A DNA stretch of 40,103 nt, taken from positions 1 through 40,103 of the IMG/VR virus record IMGVR_UViG_3300008266_000137; one strand, given 5' to 3'. Positions 27,860-36,047 of the stretch are shown piece after piece; the stretch's first letter is position 1, and every line of letters begins with the position of its first letter. A program made the translations under genes and the position numbers. This DNA is from a virus. The notes under the pieces were generated by a model, which was given only the letters and a program-made list of their open reading frames with translations, was not told where the DNA came from and did no database searches.

Positions 27860-29300
27860 AATCCTAACACTCGACCTCGCCGGGGAGATTGAGCGCAGGC
27901 GGCGCAACCTCATACGCAAGTATTTCCCCGACACGGGACCATATCGGCGTGAGTTGTACGGCAAGCACCTCGAGTTTTTCGCAGCGGGGGCTAAGTTCCG
28001 TGAACGGGCCTTTATCGCTGGCAACCGCGTGGGGAAGACGCTAGCCGGCGCATATGAGGCTACCTTGCATCTCACGGGCCATTACCCGGACTGGTGGCAG
28101 GGGAAGCGGTTCAACAAGCCTGTAAAGGGTTGGGCAGCGGGTGACACGGGCAAAACGGTGAAAGAGATCGTGCAGGCAACGCTCATGGGTGATCCGGGGC
28201 AGATTGGCACCGGCATGATTCCAGGTGACCTGATCGTACACACCACGGCTAAGACGGGCATTGCCAACGCCATCGACACGGTATGGGTTAAACACAAGTC
28301 AGGCGGCAACAGCGTGCTGGTGTTCAAGTCGTACGACCAGCGCCGCGAGGCGTTCCAGGGCACGGCACAAGATTTTATATGGCCTGATGAAGAGTGTCCC
28401 ATGGACATCTACACGGAATGCGTTATCCGTACCATGACCACGGACGGACTCGTGATGCTCACGTTCACGCCACTATCAGGGCTGACAGAGGTAGTCTTGA
28501 CGTTCCTTCCTGGCGGGCAGATTAGTGGCGTCGGGGCGTCATCTGACGATATGCCGTCACTGAAGCACGTCACCATGTGTGGCTGGGACGACGTGCCCCA
28601 CCTTGACGAGACGGCTAAGGCGCAACTGATGGCGTCTATCCCGGCCTATCAGCGCGATGCCCGCATGAAGGGTATTCCGCAGTTGGGCAGCGGTGCGATC
28701 TACCCGATAGCCGAGGCTGATTTGATCGTCGATGATTTCGAACTGCCGGTACATTGGCCTCGTGCCTACGGTATGGACGTTGGTTGGAAGCGCACAGCAG
28801 TCACATGGGGCGCTCTTGATCGGGATACGGACACGCTGTACCTCTACAGCGAGCACTATCGCGGGGAGGGCGAACCTCCCGTTCACGTGGCGGCAATCAA
28901 CAGCCGTGGACCGTGGATAAAGGGGGTGATCGACCCTGCGGCTAATGGTCGCAGCCAGCATGACGGGCAACAGCTCATCGAACGCTATCGACTACTGGGA
29001 CTCGACATCGAGAACGCCGACAACAGCGTTGAGGCAGGAATCTTTGAGGTGTTCGAGCGTATGACTACGGGACGGCTGAAGGTGTTTCGATCCTTGAGCA
29101 ATTGGCGCTCGGAGTTCAGGCTGTACCGACGCGATGAAAAGGGCAAGATCGTCAAGGCTGATGACCATTTGATGGATGCGACGCGCTATCTGGTCAAGAG
29201 CGGCCTCATGCGAGCGGCTACAAGGCCCAACGCTGGAGCGGTGAATAAGAGCGTGGTCTATAGACCGCCTACGAGAAATGGAAGGACGTGGATGTCATGA
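27840..29300 (+). CDS. Terminase large subunit (packaging ATPase/nuclease)
   Basis: The 486-residue protein has the packaging ATPase with Walker A GNRVGKT at residues 61-67, Walker B FIWPDEE at 179-185 and coupling motif MLTFTPLSG at about 206-214. The C-terminal RNase H-like nuclease has acidic residues Asp313 (GMDVGW), Asp365 (VIDPAANG) and Asp446 (HLMDATRY). It cuts concatemers and drives DNA into the prohead through the portal. GTG is the start, since it follows the zinc-ribbon gene. It overlaps the portal gene by 13 bases. Confidence 0.95.
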   Translation: MTTAIPEILTLDLAGEIERRRRNLIRKYFPDTGPYRRELYGKHLEFFAAGAKFRERAFIAGNRVGKTLAGAYEATLHLTGHYPDWWQGKRFNKPVKGWAAGDTGKTVKEIVQATLMGDPGQIGTGMIPGDLIVHTTAKTGIANAIDTVWVKHKSGGNSVLVFKSYDQRREAFQGTAQDFIWPDEECPMDIYTECVIRTMTTDGLVMLTFTPLSGLTEVVLTFLPGGQISGVGASSDDMPSLKHVTMCGWDDVPHLDETAKAQLMASIPAYQRDARMKGIPQLGSGAIYPIAEADLIVDDFELPVHWPRAYGMDVGWKRTAVTWGALDRDTDTLYLYSEHYRGEGEPPVHVAAINSRGPWIKGVIDPAANGRSQHDGQQLIERYRLLGLDIENADNSVEAGIFEVFERMTTGRLKVFRSLSNWRSEFRLYRRDEKGKIVKADDHLMDATRYLVKSGLMRAATRPNAGAVNKSVVYRPPTRNGRTWMS

Positions 29301-31408
29301 GTTCGCATGATCAAGATGTACCGGAACTGTCGATACGGCAGAAAAGTGATTTCCTTGAGAGCGCCAAGCGGCGTTTCAACCTGAGTCAGAAGACCTTCAG
29401 CGACCGACGAATCAAGGGCTTGGACACGTTGCGCTTCTATTGGGGCGATCAGTGGTCATCGCAGGACGTGACAGAGCGTGAGAACGCTGGTAGACCTTGC
29501 CTTACGATCAACAGGACTAAGGCATTTGTGCGCCAGGTGACGAATGAAGAGCGGTTAAACCGTCCCGCTGTACTCGTCGATCCTGTAGCCGACACCGACA
29601 TTGAGACAGCGGACATTGAGATGGGCATCATTCGCCACATCGTCTCTCAGTCTGATGGCGACATCGCTATCGACACGGCGGCGCGTCATGCTGCGATTCA
29701 TGGCGAGGGCTGGTTCACGCTCCATTGTGAGTACGTAGACCTGCCTATCGACGATCCGCAGGCGCAATCGTTCAATCAGGAGATCTACGTCCGTGAGATC
29801 CGCAACCCGTTCACCATCTTCGATGACCCGAATGCGAAACTCCCCAACCGCGAGGACAGCAAGTACAGGTTCGAGGTCTACGAGGTCACTCGGGAAGCGT
29901 TCCGCGAGATGTACCCGGATTCGGACATCAATACGGGCCTTGATTGGGGGCCTGAGTCTGACGGCTGGATCAATGAAGACGGCATCAGGCTTGCCAAGTA
30001 CTGGTACATCGAAGAGGTGAAGCGCACTCTCTGCCTGATGCAGGACGGCGCTCAGGTGTGGAAGAAGGACATCCCGAAAGAGTACTACCCGATGATTGAG
30101 CGGGAGCGGGAATGGTGCGGTCGTCAGGTCAAATGGGCAATTATCAACGGCGTTGAGATCCTTGAACATGGCGATTGGGCGGGGAATTACTTCCCGCATG
30201 TACGCGTGGTTGGCGATGAGATCAACATTGACGGCGAGGATTGCGTTGCTGGCCTCGTAGACGACATGGTGGGACCGCAGATCACGTACAACTATTGGGT
30301 AACGGCAGCGGCTGAAAGGCTTGCGCTGTCTACCAAGTCTCCGTGGATCGTCCCTGCTGGCGCACTTGAGGGCTTCGAGGACCAGTGGGAACGTGCCAAC
30401 AAAGAGAACTTCGCTTGGCTCTACTACAAGCCCACGACCGCCAATGGTGAGCTACTCCCGGCACCGACGCGCAACGACAGCGACCCCTCTATCGCGGGTT
30501 ATTCGCATATGGTCGCTCAGGCTGACAACGATCTGAAGGCGGTATCGGGCATCTATGACGCGGCGCTAGGCTCGCGTGGCCCTGAACAGTCAGGGCGGGC
30601 TATCAATGCTCGCAAGTCGGAATCGCAGCTTAGCAATCTTCACTTCATGGACAACCTCAAGCGTTCCGTGAAGTTTATGGGCAAGCTACTGATCGACCTG
30701 ATGCCTAAGATTTACGACACCGAGCGCGTGGTACGCATCATCAAGCCCAACGACACCGCCGAGATGGTAGCGGTGAACACGCAACCCGACCCGATGCGCG
30801 GCGTTAAGAAGTTCTATGACCTGACAACGGGGCAGTACGATGTGCGCGTTCAGGCTGGCAAGAACTACGCAACAGCCCGTCAGGAGATGGCAGAAAGCAT
30901 GGTCGAGCTTACCAAGGCATACCCGCCAGTGTTCCAGGCGGCAGGCGACATCATGGTGGGCGCGATGGACTTCCCTGAGGCTCAGGAGGTCGCCAAGCGG
31001 CTGCGTAAGATGATGCCGCCCGAATTGCAAGGCGACGATCAGGACACCGAGATCCCGCCGCAGGTGCAAGCACGGTTGCAGCAGCTTGACCAGTTCGCGC
31101 AACAGGCGACGCAGGTCATCGAGCAGCTATCGGCGCAGCTTGAGAGCAAAAACGATGAGATCGCATCGCGGGAACGCATCGCAGCTGAGAACAATAACAC
31201 CAAGTTGCTTATGAAGATCGCAGACCTTGACGCCAAGATGGGCGCTCTCATGATGAGCCAAGAGTACGCCTCGGCCAAGCATGAGATTGACGTGAGCAGG
31301 GCAGATCAGCAAATGGAGCGGGCGCACGAACAGGCGCTCGAATCGAAGTCGATGGATCAACAAGCGGCACAGCAACAGGCCGCGCAACAGGGAGAACAAC
31401 AGGTATGA
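29288..31408 (+). CDS. Portal protein, P22 type
   Basis: The 706-residue protein matches the P22-type portal by its N-terminal region (FLESAKRRFNLSQ, WGDQWSSQDV, GRPCLTINRTKAFVRQVTNE) and the long helical C-terminal barrel (Gln-rich, from about residue 600). Portals form the dodecameric DNA entry and exit vertex. Length is close to the P22 portal. The last 100 residues form a Gln/Ala-rich coiled-coil barrel. It overlaps the scaffold gene by four bases. Confidence 0.92.
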   Translation: MDVMSSHDQDVPELSIRQKSDFLESAKRRFNLSQKTFSDRRIKGLDTLRFYWGDQWSSQDVTERENAGRPCLTINRTKAFVRQVTNEERLNRPAVLVDPVADTDIETADIEMGIIRHIVSQSDGDIAIDTAARHAAIHGEGWFTLHCEYVDLPIDDPQAQSFNQEIYVREIRNPFTIFDDPNAKLPNREDSKYRFEVYEVTREAFREMYPDSDINTGLDWGPESDGWINEDGIRLAKYWYIEEVKRTLCLMQDGAQVWKKDIPKEYYPMIEREREWCGRQVKWAIINGVEILEHGDWAGNYFPHVRVVGDEINIDGEDCVAGLVDDMVGPQITYNYWVTAAAERLALSTKSPWIVPAGALEGFEDQWERANKENFAWLYYKPTTANGELLPAPTRNDSDPSIAGYSHMVAQADNDLKAVSGIYDAALGSRGPEQSGRAINARKSESQLSNLHFMDNLKRSVKFMGKLLIDLMPKIYDTERVVRIIKPNDTAEMVAVNTQPDPMRGVKKFYDLTTGQYDVRVQAGKNYATARQEMAESMVELTKAYPPVFQAAGDIMVGAMDFPEAQEVAKRLRKMMPPELQGDDQDTEIPPQVQARLQQLDQFAQQATQVIEQLSAQLESKNDEIASRERIAAENNNTKLLMKIADLDAKMGALMMSQEYASAKHEIDVSRADQQMERAHEQALESKSMDQQAAQQQAAQQGEQQV

Positions 31409-32283
31409 GCATGATCGGTGAAGTCCACCCGGAAACCGACTTTCAGAAGTATGAACAGGCCGCAAAAGCAGGCACAATTGAGGCACCCATTGACACGGGC
31501 GCTGAATCTGTGCAACAAACAGAAGTAACCGATGCGGCATCGACCGACGCTGAGCCTGAAACAGGTGGCGAAGTCGAAGCAACAGCAGAGGCCACGGACG
31601 CTGATGACGATGGCGACGATGAGGTTGGCGAAGATAACCGCCCTGCCCGTCGAAATCGAAGCGGAAGCGGATGGAAGCGGCAGATCAGGAAGCTGGAAGC
31701 CCAGCTAGCTGAGTTACAAGCACGGAGCACTGTTGGCGCTGAGAGCGCTTCGCAGACCGAAATGCCAACTCAGATTGTTGGGGAACCCAAACTCTCAGAC
31801 TTCGACGGCGATTTGGATGCTTATATCCCAGCTCGTGTCAAGTGGGAGAGGGAGCAAGAGCGGGCACAAGAGGAGTTCAAGGCTAAATCTCAGTCTTGGC
31901 AGACTCGCACCGCTGAAGCCGCCAAACAGTACGAGGATTGGGAAGATTACAGCGATGTTGCGCTGCCTTTGACTGCCGACATGAGGGACTTCCTCATTGA
32001 ATCGGAAGTTGGGCCGCAGATCGGCTACCACCTCGCGAAAGATTTACAGAACGCTCAGAGGATTCAGGGCCTACCACCGCTCCAGAGGGTGAAAGAGCTA
32101 ACGAAACTTGAGCTTGCCATTTCGGGGACCATGACCAGCCCCGATAAGCCGAAACCCGCAGTATCGAAAGCACCTGTACCGCCGAAACAGATCGCGGGGA
32201 AGTCCCCGACGATGGCAAAGAACGAGCCTCCGATGGATTTCTCGGAATACGAGAAGTGGCGGAAGGCTGGCGGCAAGGTCTGA
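31405..32283 (+). CDS. Scaffold-like protein
   Basis: The 292-residue protein lies between portal and coat. The first 100 residues are acidic and Ala/Glu/Asp/Thr-rich, probably disordered; a basic segment (RPARRNRSGSGWKRQIR) and a coiled coil follow, then an Asp-rich middle and a basic Lys/Pro-rich C-terminus. This charge pattern and the position match scaffold proteins that template P22-like proheads. The C-terminal helix pair of P22 scaffold could not be proved by eye. Confidence 0.78.
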   Translation: MSMIGEVHPETDFQKYEQAAKAGTIEAPIDTGAESVQQTEVTDAASTDAEPETGGEVEATAEATDADDDGDDEVGEDNRPARRNRSGSGWKRQIRKLEAQLAELQARSTVGAESASQTEMPTQIVGEPKLSDFDGDLDAYIPARVKWEREQERAQEEFKAKSQSWQTRTAEAAKQYEDWEDYSDVALPLTADMRDFLIESEVGPQIGYHLAKDLQNAQRIQGLPPLQRVKELTKLELAISGTMTSPDKPKPAVSKAPVPPKQIAGKSPTMAKNEPPMDFSEYEKWRKAGGKV

Positions 32284-32295
32284 CGGTCTGCTAAT

Positions 32296-32307
32296 CCCCC
32301 AAGGGGG
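32296..32307 (+). promoter_or_regulatory. Small hairpin before the coat gene
   Basis: CCCCC (32296-32300) and GGGGG (32303-32307), effectively a four-base stem capped CAAG, lie just upstream of the coat ribosome-binding site (AAAGGA). It may stabilise the highly expressed coat mRNA; no T-run is present, so it is not a terminator. Confidence 0.35.
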
Positions 32308-32321
32308 TAAAGGACAGCCTA

Positions 32322-33584
32322 ATGGCAAATACATATCAACCCTGGCAAGTATTCACGAATGAAGCCTTGATGATCCTCAAGAACGATCTCACGTTCCTCA
32401 AAGGCGTTTCGCGTGACAACCAGCACCTCTTCGCCAAGCCCGGAATGAAGAGTGGCAACACCGTGAACGTGCGCTACCCTGCCCGCTTTGTCGGTCGTAC
32501 GGGTGAAGCGTACAACCCTGAAGCGTACACGGAAACCAGCTTTCCGCTGACCGTTCGTCCGCTGCAGGGCGTTGACATCGACGCTCCTTCGACCGAATGG
32601 ACGCTGAACATCAACCAGATCAAGGAAGATGTGCTCAAGCCTGCAATGGCTCAGCTCAAGAACAACATCGAGCGTGACTGTTTGCAGATCGCCTATCAGG
32701 GCGTCTCGAACTACTACGGCACCCTCGGCACCCAGCCCGCTACCTCTGCCTCCGTCCTTCAGTGCGGCGTACAGTTGACGGGTGAAGGTTTCGCCAAGGA
32801 CAACCGCCGTCGATTCGTTCTCGATCCTCAGCACAATGCTTCGCTGGTTCCCGGCCTTCAGGGATTGTTTAATCCGCAGTCGAAGATTGGCGACCAGTAC
32901 GAATCGGGCCTGCTGTCGAAGAACACGCTCGGCTTTGACTTCTACGAAAGCCAGAACATGTGGCAGCACCGCATCGGCCCGCTCGGTGGCACTCCTGCGT
33001 TCCAGTCGATTACCTCGACCACGACCGCTGGCTCGACCATCACCACGGACGGTTGGACCGCCGCCGCTGCTCTCCGATTGCGCAAGGGCGACATCATCAG
33101 CATCGCCGCCGTCAAGCCGGTGAACCCGATGACCCGAGAACCCTACGGCACCTCCGCTCAGCTTCGCACCTTCACGGTTCTCGATGATGTGAGTTCGGAC
33201 GGCGCGGGAGCCGCGACTTTCAGCGTGTATCCGCCGATCATCCCCGCACCTCAGCAGTTTGCCACGGTTGACGTGCTGCCTGTTGCTGGTGCGCTGATCT
33301 CGGTATGGGGCGCTGCCGCTGCTGGTCAGGGTGCGATTGCCAACACCTATCTGGTGCAGTCGCTGGCGCATCACCCCTCTGCCTTCACCTTCGCTGGCAT
33401 CGCTCAGGAAGTGCCGAAAGGCTCTACTGATGTAGCCTACTCCGCAACCGACGCTGAAACGGGCATCCAGCTTCGCTTCGCTCGGCAGTGGAACGGGCGC
33501 GAAAACATATTCATTAACAGGTTCGACGTGCTGTATGCCTTCGGCGTACCGTACGGAACCGGCGCTGTGAGGTTGGTGGCTTAA
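32322..33584 (+). CDS. Major capsid protein, P22 coat type
   Basis: The 420-residue protein has the P22 gp5-like pattern at the start (ANTYQPWQVFTNEALMILKND) and throughout (TVNVRYPARFVG, PLTVRPLQGVDID), with a mid insertion-domain-like segment and a C-terminal QWNGRENIFINRFDVLYAFG. Length is close to P22 coat. It builds the HK97-fold shell with scaffold. Codon use is strongly biased, as in other highly expressed genes, which creates a long false frame on the other strand. Confidence 0.93.
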   Translation: MANTYQPWQVFTNEALMILKNDLTFLKGVSRDNQHLFAKPGMKSGNTVNVRYPARFVGRTGEAYNPEAYTETSFPLTVRPLQGVDIDAPSTEWTLNINQIKEDVLKPAMAQLKNNIERDCLQIAYQGVSNYYGTLGTQPATSASVLQCGVQLTGEGFAKDNRRRFVLDPQHNASLVPGLQGLFNPQSKIGDQYESGLLSKNTLGFDFYESQNMWQHRIGPLGGTPAFQSITSTTTAGSTITTDGWTAAAALRLRKGDIISIAAVKPVNPMTREPYGTSAQLRTFTVLDDVSSDGAGAATFSVYPPIIPAPQQFATVDVLPVAGALISVWGAAAAGQGAIANTYLVQSLAHHPSAFTFAGIAQEVPKGSTDVAYSATDAETGIQLRFARQWNGRENIFINRFDVLYAFGVPYGTGAVRLVA

Positions 33585-33612
33585 GCGCCAACGATCCAAT
33601 AGGAGAAACCAA

Positions 33613-34323
33613 ATGACCCAGACACTCAAAACCATCACCCTCTTGGGCGTGTTCGTTGTCGCGTCCTTCGCACAGCAGAACGCGCTCACTTCCACCACTC
33701 TCAGCGCCGCGATCACTGCAACTCAGCAGTCGTTCTCTGTCGCCTCCGCAACTAACATCAGCGTCTCGCCTGCCACTGCAATCTATGTGGACAAAGAACT
33801 GATGTACGTTCTCTCTGTCAGCGGCACCCGCATCACGGTTGCTCGTGGGCAGAACGGGACCGCCGCCGTCGCTCATACGAGTGGTTCGTATGTGCTCGCC
33901 GGTCGTCCTGACATGTTTGTGACCGTAGCACCAACAGGCGCATGCACCACGGCTAGCACTTATGTCGCTCCCGTCGTCAACGTCCTTACTGGATACCAGT
34001 ATTTGTGCTCGACAGTCACGCTCGCGTGGGTTCCTGGCTTCAACAACCCGGAACCCGCTCAGGCTACGGCTACTGTCGCTTCTGCGGCTGGCGCTATCAC
34101 GCCCTCTGGCCCGCTGTTCACCGTATCGGGGACGGCGGCTGTGACTGGGTTCACGTTCCCTGTCGGATTCACCGGCAAGGGTTCGTTCACGGTCATTCCG
34201 ACTGGTGCATTTACTTGGACCACGGCGGGCAATATCGCCGTTGCTGGTACTGCCGTTGTCGGGCGGGCGCTGACCTTCACTTGGAATGCTTCTACCTCCA
34301 AGTGGGTTGCCTCGTACCTCTAA
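33613..34323 (+). CDS. Exported head- or surface-associated protein with signal peptide
   Basis: The 236-residue protein begins MTQTLKTITLLGVFVVASFAQ, a clear Sec signal peptide with likely cleavage at SFA-Q. The rest is Thr/Ala/Val-rich beta, with GPLFTVSGTAAVTGF and a C-terminal part resembling phage decoration or fibre domains. Right after coat is the usual place for a decoration protein, but a signal peptide argues for export. AGGAG precedes the ATG. Function is uncertain. Confidence 0.65.
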   Translation: MTQTLKTITLLGVFVVASFAQQNALTSTTLSAAITATQQSFSVASATNISVSPATAIYVDKELMYVLSVSGTRITVARGQNGTAAVAHTSGSYVLAGRPDMFVTVAPTGACTTASTYVAPVVNVLTGYQYLCSTVTLAWVPGFNNPEPAQATATVASAAGAITPSGPLFTVSGTAAVTGFTFPVGFTGKGSFTVIPTGAFTWTTAGNIAVAGTAVVGRALTFTWNASTSKWVASYL

Positions 34324-34343
34324 GCTGTCTCTCTCCTGTAAAT

Positions 34344-34374
34344 GGGCGATGCGTGGAAAGGTCGCCCACCTTTT
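34344..34374 (+). terminator. Terminator-like hairpin after the exported protein
   Basis: GGGCGA (34344-34349) pairs with TCGCCC (34362-34367), followed by ACC-TTTT. It could be a partial terminator that limits transcription past the coat region. Loop length is 12 and the T-run is short, so support is modest. Confidence 0.45.
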
Positions 34375-34405
34375 CTACCTCAATCTCTGAACCGCTGAGG
34401 ACAAC

Positions 34406-34618
34406 ATGACATTCCCACATTGGTACTTCCACGCAACGGAACCGGCCCGCATCGTAAACGATCCCACTGAACTTGAGGCGCTTGGCCCGGGTTGGGTTTC
34501 GCATCCTGACAAGCTCAAGGACGGCGGGGTGATTACTGGCGAGGCTCACATCACGATTGAGCCTGTAGTGATGGAAGAACCCGTGAAGAAGGGGAAGCGT
34601 CATGGCATTCGCGGCTGA
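34406..34618 (+). CDS. Small hypothetical protein
   Basis: The 70-residue product (MTFPHWYFHATEPARIVNDP) has no known motif; the opening W/H/P-rich segment resembles small phage proteins found between coat and tail genes. It overlaps the next gene by 17 bases. Confidence 0.65.
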   Translation: MTFPHWYFHATEPARIVNDPTELEALGPGWVSHPDKLKDGGVITGEAHITIEPVVMEEPVKKGKRHGIRG

Positions 34619-35297
34619 AGACGTCATTAACCCTGCCCTCAAGCTGTTGGGTGTAATCACCCAAGGCGAGACCCCATCAGCGTCAGAATCCGCAGATGCC
34701 CTCGATGCGCTCAATGCAATGCTCGACAACTGGAGCACCGAGCGCCTCAACATCTTCTACATCTACAACTTTACTGGCGCGATCTCAGCAGGCACCAACA
34801 ACTACACCATCGCCACCGGCGGCACTTGGAATACACCACGACCGATCCGCATTGAATCGGCAAACATCCTGCTATCAGGGCTGACTCACCCGCTTGAGAT
34901 CATCTCGGCGGCTGATTGGGCAGCGATTAAGGAAAAGGGCGCACTCGCCAATGTCCCGCTCAAGCTCTACTACAATCAGGCGTCGCCTACTGGCGTTGTT
35001 TACCTTTGGCCTACTCCCAACACTACCCCGACGATTGACCTGTGGCTCTATTCGGCGCTGCCTCAATTCGCCGATCTTGTGACCAGCTACGACCTTGGCA
35101 GCGGCTACCTGCGGCCTATGATCTACAACTTGGCGGTAGAGATTGCGGCTCAGTTCGGATCAGTACTTAAGCCTGAAGTGGTACAGATCGCAGCAGAATC
35201 TAAGGCGGCCATGCGGATGCTGAATGCCGCGGAACCCGGGGCACCTCCACCGACAGGACAGATCAGCGCGATTACCCCGCAGGCACCGGGAGCTTAA
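34602..35297 (+). CDS. Tail accessory factor gp4-like, copy 1
   Basis: The 231-residue protein shares an overall layout with its neighbour: N-terminal helices with ALDALNAMLDNWSTERL, then NNYTIATGGTWNTPRP, LYYNQASPTGVVYLWPTP, and DLWLYSALPQFADLVTSYDLGSGY. This matches the P22 gp4 tail accessory factor family, which binds the portal and closes the head. It ends with a Pro/Gly-rich tail and is followed three bases later by the second copy. Confidence 0.82.
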   Translation: MAFAAEDVINPALKLLGVITQGETPSASESADALDALNAMLDNWSTERLNIFYIYNFTGAISAGTNNYTIATGGTWNTPRPIRIESANILLSGLTHPLEIISAADWAAIKEKGALANVPLKLYYNQASPTGVVYLWPTPNTTPTIDLWLYSALPQFADLVTSYDLGSGYLRPMIYNLAVEIAAQFGSVLKPEVVQIAAESKAAMRMLNAAEPGAPPPTGQISAITPQAPGA

Positions 35298-35300
35298 CCC

Positions 35301-36047
35301 ATGACAGCTCGCCAGTTGATCTACTCGGCATTGCGGTGGATAGGCGCTCTCAGGCCGGGGCAAGGGGCCTCGGATGAAGCGTATGAGGACGGGCTGACGA
35401 CGCTCAATGGAATGCTCGAAATGTGGTCTATCGAGCGCATGATGATCTACTCGACGAGCTTTCAGAGCTTCGACATCGTAGACAATCAGCAATCGTACAC
35501 AATCGGCACCGGCGGGGATTGGGATATCCCACGACCTCCCAAGGTGGATCGCGCCAGCGTGGTTATGACGACCGGCAGCTATCCGGTTGAGATTCCCTTG
35601 ACGGTTCTTCAATACACGGATTGGCAGCTTGTGAGGGTCAAGACGATCCCAAGCACGATCCCGCAGATGGTGTATTTCGATGAGGGCTTTCCGCTCAATC
35701 GTGCGTATCTGTACCCGATCCCCAACGGCGGTCAACCCATTCAGATCAAGCTCTACTACTGGGCGCTGCTGGAACGGTTCGCCGATCTCGACACCAACTA
35801 TGAGTTCCCCCCTGGCTACGATCTAGCGTTGCGATTCAACCTTGGCGAGCTGTTGTGGCCCGCGTTCGTGGTCATGACCAAAACAGGCGCTAACGGGATG
35901 CAGCTTCAGATGGTGCAGCAGATGGCGCGGAACGCTAAAAACACCATCAAGAGCTTCAACTATTCGCCTCCCAACATGCGGGTTGACCGTGCATTAAGAC
36001 AGCAGCGCAACTGGTTTGATTTGAGGACAAATGGCGGAATATCCTAA
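35301..36047 (+). CDS. Tail accessory factor gp4-like, copy 2
   Basis: The 248-residue protein repeats copy 1 in order: LTTLNGMLEMWSIERM, QQSYTIGTGGDWDIPRP, NRAYLYPIPNGGQPIQIKLYY, and LERFADLDTNYEFPPGY. The C-terminus is more basic. The two copies are clearly paralogous by eye, so one may occupy a second ring or the second may have a new role. It overlaps the next gene by 17 bases. Confidence 0.82.
   Translation: MTARQLIYSALRWIGALRPGQGASDEAYEDGLTTLNGMLEMWSIERMMIYSTSFQSFDIVDNQQSYTIGTGGDWDIPRPPKVDRASVVMTTGSYPVEIPLTVLQYTDWQLVRVKTIPSTIPQMVYFDEGFPLNRAYLYPIPNGGQPIQIKLYYWALLERFADLDTNYEFPPGYDLALRFNLGELLWPAFVVMTKTGANGMQLQMVQQMARNAKNTIKSFNYSPPNMRVDRALRQQRNWFDLRTNGGIS

Noticed and set aside
29555-30199. 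214-codon leftward frame inside the portal gene
   Set aside because: A shadow of the portal gene; no motif and no promoter.
32319-33716. 465-codon open frame antisense to the coat gene
   Set aside because: It mirrors the strongly codon-biased coat gene, has low-complexity content and no ribosome-binding logic; the coat frame is clearly real.
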